64,000 nt of DNA, taken from positions 4,516,968 through 4,580,967 of the forward strand of contig CP141141.1 of assembly GCA_035235625.1 (NCBI GenBank), in the 5' to 3' direction. Shown one piece after another: positions 35,819 to 47,700 of this stretch. Made by a program: the position numbers and the translations under genes. The DNA comes from Saururus chinensis (lineage: Eukaryota > Streptophyta > Magnoliopsida > Piperales > Saururaceae). The first letter of the stretch is position 1, and the number at the start of each line of letters is the position of its first letter. The notes below the pieces were generated by a model. That model was not told the DNA's origin. It was given only the letters and a program-made list of their open reading frames with translations, and made no database searches.

Positions 35819-38383
35819 GAGGAATTAACCAAAGTAGACTCCTACTTTAGTGAAATAACAAAAGTGTGAGCAAATATCTTCTATTAACCAAAGTAGACTT
35901 GCTCACGAGGGAACTTGCAAATGTGTGAAGGCTTTTTATTGAAGTACCATCTCCTTCATCATATGACAACTTGACGGGAAAAATCATCTACATCGGTCGT
36001 TCAGTCCAAAAAAATATCTTCTTTTTCTCTGGTACTACTTCATCTTGCATTGGTTTTATCTCCAGTAGGGCTTCCTACCTAGGTTGGTTAATCTTTTGAG
36101 CTACTTTTGTTTGCCTAGTTGTTCCCTTCTTCACGACATTTCTCTCGCATGTCTCAACGTCAAGCTCCGTATATTTCTTCGATGAAGAAGATTGATTCAT
36201 GTTATTTGGGATGATATGAAATGTGTTACCAAATGAAAAATAGTATTTTTGGTTGGTTATATATTGGTCATTACATAGTTTCTGCTAATAAGATTTCTAG
36301 GTAACTGGAAAACTGAAAACTGGAAATTGGACATTTGGAATACTTGATAACTGAAAAATTAGAAAAGTAAAAAACTGAATTTCTGATATGATACGAGAAG
36401 AGCATGGAAAAGTAGACACAAAGTTTGTTGTGTATTTCGAATGTATATTGGGAAAGAGACAAGTCCCTTCAGCAAAGAAGAGAAAGACAAAAACTCCTTA
36501 AAATATAATACATGTTTAGAGAAAAATGTATTTTTGTGGATATGAAAGGTGTACAAGGATAATTTTTTATTGATATTACATTTTTGCATGAGGTTACCAT
36601 GTTACTGTTTAGGTTTCTAGTAAACTTTACTAATCTCCAATTTGCTAGTTTCTCAACTTGCAGTTTTCTAGTTGCCCATTTTCAATTTTTTAGTTCCCAG
36701 CTTTAAGTTTTTCAGTTGCCAGTTTTCCAGTTCCGATGTATACTAGGTCTAGGTCACATCCTATTATCCTAATATGGTTTTCTCTAAATTGCTGATTTGT
36801 GCGATAGAAAATAAAAAAGAACAAGAACTGAATTTGTTGTATTAGCATAAAATAATCATATGAAGACAATACCCATCTGAACATAATTCAAAAATATTAA
36901 AACGAGTTTTATGACAAAGAATAATTCAAAAAATTAAGTTCTGTTTATGCTTCAACACATGGTAGGGTTTATGCTTTCTTCTCTGTCTTGTGATGGGAGT
37001 TGTCATCCTCTAAAAAAAAAGGTTCAACAACTGCATTAGTAAAACCTTTAATTAAATGTTATAAAAAGAAAACATTTACTGAATGACTAAATTTATACCA
37101 TAACCCTTTTTTTGTCCATAACTAGTAAGTAAGTAACTTCCTTAGCTATGGCAAGTCTTCACCAGTGAAGTCAAAAGCATACTGATATGATAAATACCAC
37201 ATATATAAGCATACAAGAACCCCACAGTCATCACAGTTAACCTGTTTAGGGTGACCTACTACCTCCATAATATCCATCATCTACAAACTAGCGCACTTTA
37301 ACCAACCAAACTTATAGAGGAGGAGAGGTATAATGACCCATAGTTTATTCACCTCGGTGTAATACTTTTCCAACTCCTCACTAGTGTAATACTTTTCAAA
37401 AATACAAATATTAGCTTCCCATATATGGAGCACCACTAAAATCCAATGAAAACCTTACTAACATAATGGGATGCAACCTAGACCTAGTATACATCAGAAT
37501 TGAAAAACTGACAACTAAAAAACTGAAAACGGGCAATTGGAAAACTGCAAGCTGGGAAACTGGCAAATTAAAAACTAGAAAAGTCTACTAGAAACTTGAA
37601 TAGAAACATGATAACCTCATGAAAAAATGTAATATCAACAAAAAATTGTCCTTGTACACCTTTTATATCTACAAAAATACATTTTTCTCTAAACATGTAT
37701 CATATTTCAAGGAGTTTTTGTCTTTTTCTTCTTTGTTGAAAGGACTTGTCTCTTTCTCAATATACATCCCAAACACAAAACAAACTTTGTGTTTCCCTTT
37801 CTATGTTATTCTCATATTATATTAGCAATCTAGTTTTCTACTTTTCCAGTTATCCAATCTTCCAAATGTCTAGTTTCCTGTTTTCAGTTTTTTAGTTACC
37901 TAAAAATCTTATTAGTAGAAACTATATAATGACCAATATATAACCAACCAAAAATACAAATTTTCATCGAGTAACACATTTCTCATCATCCCAAATAACA
38001 TGAATCAATCTTCTTTCATTGAAGGAATATACGGAGCTCAATGTTGAGACATGCCAGAGAAAAGTCGTGAAGAATAAAATAATTGGGCAAATAAAAGTAG
38101 CTTGAAAGATTAACCAACCTAAGTAGGGAACCATATTGGAAATAAAACCACCACAGGATGAAGTCGTACCAGAGAAGAAAAAGACATTTTTCTAGACTGA
38201 GCGACCGATGTAGATAATTTTTCTCGTTGGGTTATCATATAATAATGTAGAGGGTAATTTAATAAAAAAACCTTCACACATTTGTAAGTTCATGTATGAG
38301 TAAATCTACTTTGGTAAATAGATGATACTTGCTCGCACTTTAATTATTTCGCTAAAGTATAAGTGTACTTTCGTCAATTCCTC
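35819..38383. mobile_element. Mutator-like element with about 0.93-kb inverted repeats
   Basis: The left arm 35819-36771 and the right arm 37458-38383 are inverted copies of each other along their full length. Termini are GAGGAATTAACC on the left and AATTCCTC on the right. A perfect 9-bp duplication TATTAGAAA lies at 35810-35818 and 38384-38392. A 9-bp duplication plus very long terminal inverted repeats is diagnostic of MULEs. The 686-bp centre (36772-37457) has no transposase frame, so the element is non-autonomous. Divergence between arms is visible but modest. Confidence 0.9.
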
Positions 38384-38549
38384 TATTAGAAATGACCAGG
38401 TTCTAGTGCCCTCCGGTCTTCAATTCTGTCCATGGGGATTTGAAAAATAAACTGGGTCCAGGTAAATCCGTTTGGACCCGCGGGTCCGATCCGGTTATCA
38501 AAACACTGCTCAATGGCAAGAGCACCAACATGAAAAAAGGGCCGGAAGA

Positions 38550-38579
38550 TCCAACCGCTAGGATTTACTAGCCGTTAAC
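38550..38579. promoter_or_regulatory. Two MSA-like (MYB3R) sites upstream of the cyclin gene
   Basis: TCCAACCGCTA at 38550-38560 differs at one position from the mitosis-specific activator consensus YCYAACGGYYA. TAGCCGTTAAC at 38569-38579 carries the AACGG core on the minus strand and agrees at 9 of 11 positions. MSA elements bind three-repeat MYB factors and give G2/M expression of plant B-type cyclins. They sit 60-90 bp upstream of a CT-rich stretch (38646-38700) typical of a plant 5' leader, which fits a role in this gene's promoter. Confidence 0.6.
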
Positions 38580-38639
38580 GTGTGGGGAATTCAAATGCAG
38601 CAGGAACAGTCCAGCCGCACCCATGTGCAGACAAGATAC

Positions 38640-39403
38640 CCGTTATTCTTCTCTCTCTCTCTACTCGCCTTTCCTCTCTTCCCTTCCGCCTTTACCATTT
38701 TTTTTTTCTTTTTTGAACTGAAAACGAAGCCAAAGAGTCAAATAAATGCCATAGGGAGGAGACGCTGTGGATGGGGTTCCTTCCTTAGCTCTCTCGCCCT
38801 CTTGCCCGACCATCTGGAGAGCTTGGAAGCTCTGGCAGGTTGGACCCTTCAGTGGGCAATTTGTATTGGAGGTGACGTCTAACATTCTGTGGAATTTGGG
38901 TTCCATGTCGTCTGTTCTGATATGGGTTTCTTCTTGATCTTTGGTTTTTCAGATGAGTTGAATTCTCCGGGGCTGTTTCTGTATTCTTCAATCAATTCTT
39001 TTGATTCAATGCTGGGCTTTTAATCCTTGGTTTTGGGGGGAATATGGGTTTGTATTGGAGGTGACGTCTAACATTTCTGTGGAATCTGGATTCCATGTCG
39101 TCTGTTCTGTTATGGGTTTCTTCTTGATCTTTGTTTTTTCAGATGAGTTGAATACTGACCTTCGTTTTGGGGGGAATATGGGTTTTATCTTGGCTGGTGT
39201 TTTAGCTTTTCTTTTTTGTGCTCTGGGTGCATCGCATGCTTGGAATTTTGGGTTTAAATGTGCATCTGATATGCGTGTTGAAGAAATTTGGTTCACAAAA
39301 GTGTCTCCATAAATTTTGAATATTTTGGCCATGTTTTTTCATGTGGACCGATCATAATGCTTTGTTTCTGATTCATGAATCATGATTATGACAGGAAGAG
39401 AGG
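38640..39403 (+). other. Cyclin 5' leader with a probable leader intron
   Basis: The CT-rich stretch at 38646-38700 suggests the transcript start region. A 3' splice site, TTATGACAG, ends at 39394, nine bases before the start ATG, so an intron within the 5' UTR is likely; its donor could not be fixed. The frames in this interval (38580-38882, 39001-39312) are not supported as genes. Confidence 0.45.
38861..39153 (+). repeat. Direct duplication of about 103 bp in the leader
   Basis: The segments 38861-38963 and 39050-39153 are near-identical (TTGTATTGGAGGTGACGTCT through TTTTTCAGATGAGTTGAAT), with a period of 189 bp. A further copy of GGGGGGAATATGGGTTT lies at 39034 and 39169. Each copy contains a TTTTTCAG acceptor-like string, which could give alternative leader splicing. 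Confidence 0.85.
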
Positions 39404-41992
39404 ATGGATGCGCATAGAGAGAATTATCTGGTTACAATGAAGCCTACATATCTTCAGAGTACGGCTACATGTTTAGCATTTTTTTCCTCTGACTGAATTA
39501 GATAAACTATTAATACTTTACTGAAAATTCGCTTTTTATTGTTTAACTTTTTAAATTTGCAAAGCTAAAGGAATGGAAGGTCCCAATAAATTACCAAATG
39601 CTGGAAACTACCGAAGAGCATTGAAGGAGATTAAGAATTGCATGGGTGCCGCCCCTTTTCTTCCTGCAGTTATTAAAAGGGGATTATCAGAGTAATGTTC
39701 TGATATTAATAATCCAGTTTTCTAATATTGAATTTAATAAAGTGCATAGAATTCATAATCTGTCAAAGTGATTATGTGATATTTTACCCTATTTCTAAAT
39801 ATCATGTAGCATGAAGTTCGAAAACCCATTTTTGTGAATTTCATAGTTTTCTGATTACTTTGCAAAATTCTGGAATTTGCTTCCTTTAGAAAGTCTTGCA
39901 ATGAAGAGAATACCAAACCATCTGCAGCGCATCGGCCCATGACGAGGTGAGTAAATTTTTCTATCTTGAAAGTTAGATATTTTTCCTAAAATAAATTATT
40001 AATAACAAGGGCTGAACTTTTGTACTTTTAATTTAGGAGTTTTGCTGCTTCATTAGCAAATAAACAGACATGCTATGAGGTAATCAACTATTTAAAAACA
40101 ATAAACAACTAAATTATAGGCAATATTACTTTTCTTTAATTTGATGCACCAGTTTATTGTATATCTTTTTGTTTCTGTAGGCAGCCAGCCATAGGACTGA
40201 AGTTAATGGGAAAGAGAAACAAAAGAAAAGTGTGTCATCTATGTCAGATCCCCATAATGCAGATAATTTTACTGTAATAGACTTAGATGGGGATGATGAA
40301 ATGGAAATTGGTGATATGCCTCTGCCCCCATACCTAAAGCAGACAGAAGCCATGTTGGCAGAAGAGGATCTGATGGTAAGGCTGTGTTGCCGTTAACAAA
40401 AGATGTTTAATATTTGAATGACAACAAACATGGAGAGGAGATTTTGGCTAAAAAGTTTTATGCAATGATTGTGGGTATCTAGGATAAAATTGTTCTTGGC
40501 GAGGTTGAAATGGAGGATATGGAAGAGGAGTCCATCCCTGACATTGACAGCTCTGACAAGAAAAACCCACTAGCTGTTGTTGAGTATGTTGAAGATATTT
40601 ATACTTATTACAGGAAAGCAGAGGTAATTGTTAATCTGCAATTTTTCCATGTAACAACTTATGTTTGGTCACCTTCGTGCATAAGATCTTAGCACTACAT
40701 ACTTTAAATTCTTATATTAGAATTTTTTTACTAAAATATTAACATTAATTGTTATACTATCGTTCTGTGATAAGAGACTCTCATGTAATTTACTAAGATT
40801 GAGATATACTACTTGCATATTCTTATTTAACTGAATCCTCGATGCAGGGTTCTAGCTCTGTTTGTTCAAACTACATGTCACGCCAATCTGACATCAATGA
40901 GAAAATGAGAGCTATATTGATAGACTGGCTGATTGAGGTTGGTTTGATATTTTTAGTTATTTATTATCTCCTCGTGGGTACAGAAAAGATAGCTTCTGAC
41001 ATATTTGTTTATTTAACAGGTACATTACAAGTTTGAACTCATGGACGAGACACTTTATTTGATGGTAAACTTAATAGACAGATTTTTAGAACGTCAATCT
41101 GTTGTGAGGAAGAAGCTTCAGTTAGTTGGGGTCACTGCTATGCTCTTAGCATGCAAGTACGAGGAAGTAACTGTGCCTGTTGTTGAGGATCTTATTCTCA
41201 TTTCAGATAGAGCATATAAAAGGGAAGAAGTGCTCGCTATGGTGATTTTCTTTTGCCTTATTTCCATTTGATTCTGCACAAGCTTTTCTGGTGTAATTTG
41301 TATAGGCTTACTCATCATTTTTATTCCTGTAGGAGAAACTAATGGTCAATGCACTTCAGTTCAACCTCTCTGTTCCAACAATGTATGTCTTCTTGAGAAG
41401 GTTCCTAAAAGCAGCCCAATCTGATAAGAAGGTGATACACTTTTCTTTATATTATTGAACCAACCAAATTATATGGAAGCGCCTCTTTTTGTAACAATTT
41501 TTCCCGACATCATCATCAACAGATTGAACTTCTTTCTTTTTTCCTGGTTGAGCTCTGCCTGGTTGAGTACGAGATGCTCGAGTATAGACCCTCACTTTTA
41601 GCTGCATCGGCAGTCTATACTGCTCAATGTACTGTTAATGGGTACAGGCATTGGTCAACAGCTAGCGAATGGCATACTAACTACACTGAACATCAGCTTC
41701 TGTGAGTTTTTTCTTTCAAATTGCTGTTTTCTTTAGATTTCTATGCAAGGTCAAACAAATAGAAAATTTTCATCAGTCAGTATTCTGAATATATAGAAAG
41801 GAAAAAAATTTCTAATTGCTGTTTTCTGTCACTGTAATTTTATGTTGCAGGGAGTGCTCAAAATTGATGGTGGAATTTCACAAAAGAGCCGCAACTAGCA
41901 AATTAACTGGAGTCCACAGAAAATACAGCACCCTCAAATTTGGATACACAGCAAGAGTTGAACCTGCTCAGTTCCTCTTAGACACAAACTAA
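39404..41992 (+). CDS. CYCB2: B2-type mitotic cyclin (11 exons)
   Basis: Exons 39404-39458, 39571-39691, 39890-39946, 40037-40079, 40181-40375, 40483-40623, 40848-40937, 41020-41241, 41333-41431, 41523-41701 and 41851-41992 join in phase, all with GT-AG introns, to 447 residues. RRALKEIKN (33-41) fits the RxxLxxIxN destruction box read by the APC/C. HRPMTR (73-78) is a conserved N-terminal patch. [19 protein letters not shown] precedes the cyclin box, which has the signature [13 protein letters not shown] (224-236) and LACKYEEV with the CDK-contact Lys near 280. The C-terminal fold ends [20 protein letters not shown]. The [11 protein letters not shown] and [10 protein letters not shown] wording and the short C-terminus are those of B2 rather than B1 cyclins. 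The product activates CDKs at G2/M and is then degraded. Length is normal and all key motifs are intact. The start is the first in-frame ATG after the leader splice site; a second in-frame ATG lies at codon 12. Confidence 0.95.
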
Positions 41993-43300
41993 TCAATGCA
42001 TTTCTCTTTAGCAAAAACTTGTTTAACATTTATATATTTCTGAGTTTTAATTATGTATATAGATGATGGTTACCTAAGAGAGGCAAGTGTACTGTGCTGA
42101 GTCCATAGCTTGATCAAGATTAAAAATTGATCTACTCTAGGCTTCTTTTGGGAGTGAGGGATCATCTGAATTTTAGCTGAGAAAATGAGTGTCAGTGGTT
42201 TCCACTAACATCTCCCATTTTACGTAAATGGGAGTTAATGCATCTCTCGGAGTTTTTTAACATGCTGTCCCATAAGTGTACTTTTATACTTGTGCATCTA
42301 AAATTCCATTGTAATTTTCTAAGCATTTTCTGAGCGGAATTATTATCTGGTGAATTTTTTTAGTGCCACATGTCGGTCGGAGTAAACTACAGTGTTCAAA
42401 TTGAATAGACTGCCATGTTGTGATACTTTTTTGTGAATAACAAATTGGTTTGAATTACTGCCGTGTTTGGTGTTACAATTAGGATAGTATCAGTAAATAC
42501 CACTACAACTAGACATATTAGAAGCGGCAGTATAACAAATTGAAGACTTCCATGTGTTTAGTGTTATGATTATTGTAATATATTTTTGTGAATATAAGGA
42601 GATGTGTAGAATGTGATCAAGAAGCAGCAGCGAAACAAATTGGATTGAATATACTGCCGTATGATTTGATATGGTCCGTGATAGTTTCATATTGTGAGCA
42701 TAAACTCCAGGTTGTGGTGTTATTTGAAGCAGCATCAAAGCAGATTGTGTTATGATCTTGTTCGTGTTGAATGTTTGAGGGGTCAATTAACTAGATTGCA
42801 TGTTGTGCTTTTCTGTGAACATGATTTCCCTTGAATTTATGTAACAAAAATTGTTGTACTATTATTTTTGGTTCTTGGAAATATATGTAACTCTATTTTT
42901 GTTATGATTGATATTTGAGAAGACATGGAACTATACTTGTTAAACTGTAGGGTTTTTTTTTTTTTGCGAAAATGCACAAGTAATCAAACTACAATTTCAT
43001 ATTAAGTAATGGTTAAAAGTGTAGCTTTCAACTTTGATTCATGGCTTTCCACCATTCACTATTGCTATTGTGATTTGTTTCAAATTAACTATAATTTGAT
43101 TTTCAAGGCATAACTAATACTCTTTGTACCATTGATTACTAAAGTTCTATCAAATGATTATCAGACTTCCATCTCATTAACTACTGCATATTTCTTTTTC
43201 TTTTCTTTTTCTTTTTTTTGCGAAGAAGGCATTTTTACTTTTTTCTTGTTGTTGCTATTCTCATGGCTTTTAACATGTTAGGCTTTAGGCAAGTTGAAAA
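41993..43300 (+). other. 3' flank of the cyclin gene
   Basis: The first 300-400 bases probably hold the 3' UTR. Beyond that the sequence is T-rich with no frame. The phrases GATTGTATTGAAT/ACTGCCG(T)ATG and GAAGCAGCA recur irregularly between 42390 and 42760, suggesting an old degenerate repeat. Confidence 0.35.
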
Positions 43301-46300
43301 TTTATTTTGAACATCCAAGACACCTCAGGTGCGAAAGTAATTTTTGAGACGAAAATACCCCTACCTCCCTTTTGTGTTTAATTGGCTCCCACCCTTGTCC
43401 CTTTTCTCTCCTGCAAACTGCTTTATGGCATAAATTGACACCCGTCTCCTCTATCATCTGATAGTAAACACGATAGTGGCACTGTGACAAGAAGTTGAAG
43501 GTGTACTCCGTGAAGGTCGGCCGGTAGTTGAGAAGTACTCAATCGGTAGTAAGACATTAAAATCGGCCGTGGATAGCATCCAACGACATCGATTTCACTT
43601 TTACAAGGGCCCACATAAGGGCGAAGGGTGTGGGGCGACACTAAATGACGGAGGAGAGGTGAAGGAGGGTTCTGTGTCAACTCCATTTGGTGGCAGAGCC
43701 ATCCGATGGTCAGGTGGAGTGAAAACGGTGCCTAAGCCCTAAACCGCACGCGTGACCACATGCACACGTGACCCATTGAGGCAGGGGAGAGGGCTGGACA
43801 AAGGCGACTGATGCACTAAAATAATGCTCAATTGGATGCTTTGAAATCTTGAATTACAATCATAATTTGTGTTAATTTACTACTTGTTTAGGCCATTTAT
43901 ATTTGAATAGGTGAGTTAGACCTTAGTTCTGTTTACATGTCTAAACAGGCTTTAATAAGATCCAAATAGAAGAGGAAGTAAAACCTAACTACCCAAAGCT
44001 ATTTAAAAGTCTTTAATGGGCTCTTAATGGTCTAAATATGCATAGAATAGTCGAACACAACCTTTTGGAACTGTTGGATTTCATATTTGCATCAAGAGAT
44101 CTAAATTCGGGAATAAACTGATTTGGACAGATTGATACAACCTTAGTATTTCAACCATATCTTTTTATATATAATTCTGATTGATACGATTCTGGTGGAA
44201 TTGGAAAGAAGACTTCCGTGACTACAATATCTATTTTAGGAGAAATTCATAATTCCAAAGATATGTGGGTCAAATCTGACATGCAAGCGGATAGCTAGTT
44301 AACTAACCCGAGGCCAACACATGGAGGATCTTTTCACTAGTTGTGATTGATACACATACGGAAAGACAATGAGGCTAATTAGATTACTAAATAAAGACTA
44401 AAAGATACTTATTTGATAAATAAATTATTTATTTATTTGATTGGTTAAGAATTTAATCATTGCCAAAGAAGTAATTAATCAAGCAATCAATCAGGATGCA
44501 ATGAAGGGATATGATTGGACATTCTCTGTTGAAGCAACCCCTCATACTCCTATAAATAGAGGGGTATATGTGGTAGAGGTATCATCCCTTCCTCTTTAGA
44601 GCTCTCTTCTCCTATTTTTCTTCTCTTCTTTTGTACTTTTATTTTTAGTTTCATTGTAATAGCTTTCTAGGCTCTCTAGCTAAGGCTAGAGGTGATTTGT
44701 AACAATCTAGTGGAGTTCTATTCATGTTTCATTAATGGTTTCAAGTAAGTATTGGTTATTTGAAGTGATGTTCATATAATATTGTTCTTCTTCTTGTTTC
44801 TTTGTAATTTGGATAAATAAGATGTTTGAAGGCTCTCCTTCTTGATCTTTTGTGATTTTGATACGTAGAACTCTTGAAGAAACAATTGTTTTTATCCTTC
44901 ATCTATCCAAAGTATTTTCTATCTTTTTTTTCTTTTAATGTTCATATCTTCTGGTTAGATAGAATCTTCATTCGATTCTAACTGAGATAACATAACACAT
45001 GAAGAACATCACTAGATGTTATAATGACCCTTAATGCTTTAGTGTTTTATCTTATTGATTTCTTAACTTTTTATTGCCTCAATACCCTTCTACTCTTTTT
45101 CTCTTAATTTTTCTTTCCTCTATTTTTTTTGTAATCATTTTCTTTGTTGCACAAGGTTTTTCCTGTGGATCGACCTTGTCTACTACAAATGGCAAGTAAA
45201 ACAAATCTAAATTTGACTTCTTCATAGTCCTGGTTTAGACGTAACAACAACAACCCAAGGCTTGGAAGGGCGGTAGGGTCATGCCCAAGGGTGGTGATCG
45301 ACAAAGATGGCCTTTGCTGTTGTCGTGCCGAGGTAGGCCGACTAGAGGCCAATCTGCATCTGACGGAGGTAGGACGGTAAGAAGGCAAAACATGGTGTTC
45401 ACTATAGCTTGGCCAGACACATAATCGGCAGATGGGAAGCCTGACTCATGCCGAAAGAAGAGGGGCGGTGTTGCGCTAGGGAGGCCAGCCATCTCCAGGT
45501 TGACCCACCAAACTAAAGTGGTCCAAAGGGTGTTCGAAGTCCAACGATGCTACGGTGGACCAAATAGGTAGAAAGCCCTTGGGGCACAGGGAGGAGTAGG
45601 GTTACCGGGGGTTTTGGCTGGCTCTGTCGATGCCCTAGTGGCCAGGAAGAGCTATCTCCAGCCAGAGGTGATGGCCAATGGCAATGGCGACACACCGAAC
45701 AACACAGCGAGGAGCAAAGACCCTATTTTTTGGACCGAACGGAACACCCAGGCGAGAGATGCAGATCTGGTTCTGATGAAGTGGAGGGGACAGAGGCTGA
45801 ACCGGCCTCGAAGGGGTGGCCCACTGGCTTCGCTGGACCAAGGCGGAGCCGGACGAAGGTCCGATCGGCCATGACTGGCCAGTGGCAGCCATTGTTTAAT
45901 CCAAACAGTGCGTCAGACATAAAGTAAGGGAAAATAGAGGAGAGAGGTGGGGCGGAAGAGGAGAGGCCCTATGGGGGCCAAGAGGGTGGACCATCATTGT
46001 TGCCGAGTCAGGATGGAGCTGTGGGAGGCCGGCCGGCAGTGCAGGCCTGAACAGAAACCAGGCGAATCCAATTGGCCTCCGCTCGTGCCGCCTCAATAGG
46101 AAACAAAGTGAGAGGGAAGAGTGACACATAGAGAAATAGGGGGTCCTTCTCGTTGCTTCTGGAATGGGATCGGGTTCTGATTATTATTTTTTTCTTTTTT
46201 TTTCTTTTCTCTATGTGTCTTGTCCAATTCTTTCATTCTCTCTCTCTTTTTCGTGCCAAAAGCGTGCATCCAAGCCCTTGGCCTACGACTGAACCTCACA

Positions 46301-46400
46301 CTCGACTCTATGGGTATGAATACTGAGGCCAAATATGCCGAAGTGTTATATTTTTTCACCAAAAATTATCAAAAAAATAGCAAGAAAATCACATAAAATA
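43301..46400 (-). mobile_element. GC-rich LTR-like debris
   Basis: 43330-43800 and 45230-46350 are GC-rich, while the middle (43800-45200) is AT-rich with a TATAAATAGAGGGG box at 44551. The 45.2-46.4 kb part lies immediately downstream, on the minus strand, of a chromovirus-like tail and polypurine tract, so it is best read as that element's 3' LTR. The AT-rich middle, which starts TGATGCACTAAAAT at 43811, may be another LTR inserted in it, but no target duplication was found. The many overlapping frames at 45.1-46.4 kb on both strands are GC-driven and unsupported. Confidence 0.35.
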
Positions 46401-46405
46401 GGAAC

Positions 46406-46560
46406 ATTGCATTCTTCCCTTCTTAAAAAAAATTTATCCCCCAAATTTCAAGAACAACTTACAATGTACAGCTAAAACAACAAATACCTCAGGGTATGTC
46501 TCTCTCATATTCACCTGGACATCCCAAGTTGCCATCTCGGGAGTTTGATATTTGCTATAA
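46406..46560 (-). pseudogene. Chromovirus (Ty3/gypsy) pol tail and polypurine tract
   Basis: On the minus strand a frame ending in TAA near 46431 reads TPEMATWDVQVNMRETYPEV. This is the shape of the chromodomain-side C-terminus of plant chromoviruses, where ATWE...MR..YP.LF is common. A purine run, AAGAAGGGAAGAA, follows, and then TGCAATGTTCC, a possible LTR start. Only the tail is readable; upstream (46560-47080) the frame is too decayed. Confidence 0.45.
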
Positions 46561-47229
46561 ATATCTTCACCACAATATTGACCTTTGTCATCCACAACTT
46601 ACCTTGTCCATTAAAGGATTTGACTAAAGTGCTTCGCAAGTCAAACTAGAGATCACTTGCCTCCAATTAGCATAAATCTTCTATATTGTCTTTGAGCTAT
46701 CTGAAGCCCTTACCTAGCTAACTTCAACCTATCTGCAAAGTGCCAGACAATTCATAATTGAGCATCTACAGCTTACTTACTTCAACCCAACATGTCGACA
46801 AATCATAAGTCCTTTCATACAAGGCCTCCTCGTAAGGGCCATCCAACATGAGAATAAACTTATTCTCAAAAGTTGCTCAGTTAGACATACATCAATGCAT
46901 AACCGTAGGGATACAACTTATTTCTTTACCGACACAAATTTAACGTACCCCCAAGATCATACTCTTGATCAAATAATCCTCTTAACCATAAGTTCTGCCA
47001 ACTCATCCTTGAGTTCATTCCACTCTAGCAAATCATCCCGCATGATGCCCTAGAGGTACTCTACCACTGTGGATCACATATTTTGCCGCATTGATTTGTG
47101 TCACCCCATTTGGTTGTGAGTACTTTCGGCAATTCCTAAACCCTCAGGACAGCAGCTCTTTCTACTTGGCAATGCTTTTGGCCGCCAACTACACCACCAA
47201 CGCCACCACCATCGTGGGCTCGCCATCAA
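46561..47229 (-). other. Probable decayed gypsy interior
   Basis: No continuous frame. By position this would be upstream pol of the chromovirus fragment, but I could not recognise a reverse transcriptase or integrase motif. Confidence 0.25.
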
Positions 47230-47429
47230 ACGTCATGATTATGAGGTAGGGGAGCTTTGAACTCGTAATTTCATGATAGCATTCTTTGATTGAGTAGCAG
47301 CATGCTAGGATTGTATGATTCAATGTTTTGGATGTTAAACCATAACTCGTTTGCATGATATAGGATAATAAATTATGTCATGTTGAAATGCATATGACAT
47401 GCATGTGGGCTGTAAGTATATTTGAAGTA

Positions 47430-47700
47430 TGTGTGTGCTAGTTATGGCTAGCGTGTATGTTAGTAAGCTACGTTTGTGGATTGTGTGTGTGCTAGTGATG
47501 GCTAGTGAGTATGTTTCTACATATGTGGATTATGTGTGTGCTAGTGATGGCTAGTGTGTTTGTTGGTAAGCTACGTATATGGATGTGTATGTGCTAGTGA
47601 TGGCTAGCGAGTATGTTGGTAAGCTATGTATATGGATGTGTATGTATGTTCTACTGATGCCTAGCGAGTATGTTGGTAAGCTAGGTATGTGTATGTTATA
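47430..47700. repeat. Short tandem array in the outer LTR
   Basis: About five units of 50-60 bp built on GTGCTAGTGATGGCTAG and GTATGTTGGTAAGCTA. The minus-strand frames across it are repetitive Tyr/His/Ile translations, not genes. Confidence 0.7.

Noticed and set aside
38580..39332. Plus and minus frames of 68-108 codons upstream of the cyclin
   Set aside because: They coincide with the duplicated 5' leader and its likely intron; the minus frames mirror the plus frames.
43811..45235. A third solo LTR starting TGATGCACTAAAAT
   Set aside because: A TATA box and LTR-like texture are present, but no matching CA end or target duplication of the flanking GCGAC was found.
45104..46362. Many overlapping frames on both strands
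   Set aside because: The region is GC-rich, so stops are scarce in all frames. The translations are Pro/Arg/Ser-rich mirror images without motifs.
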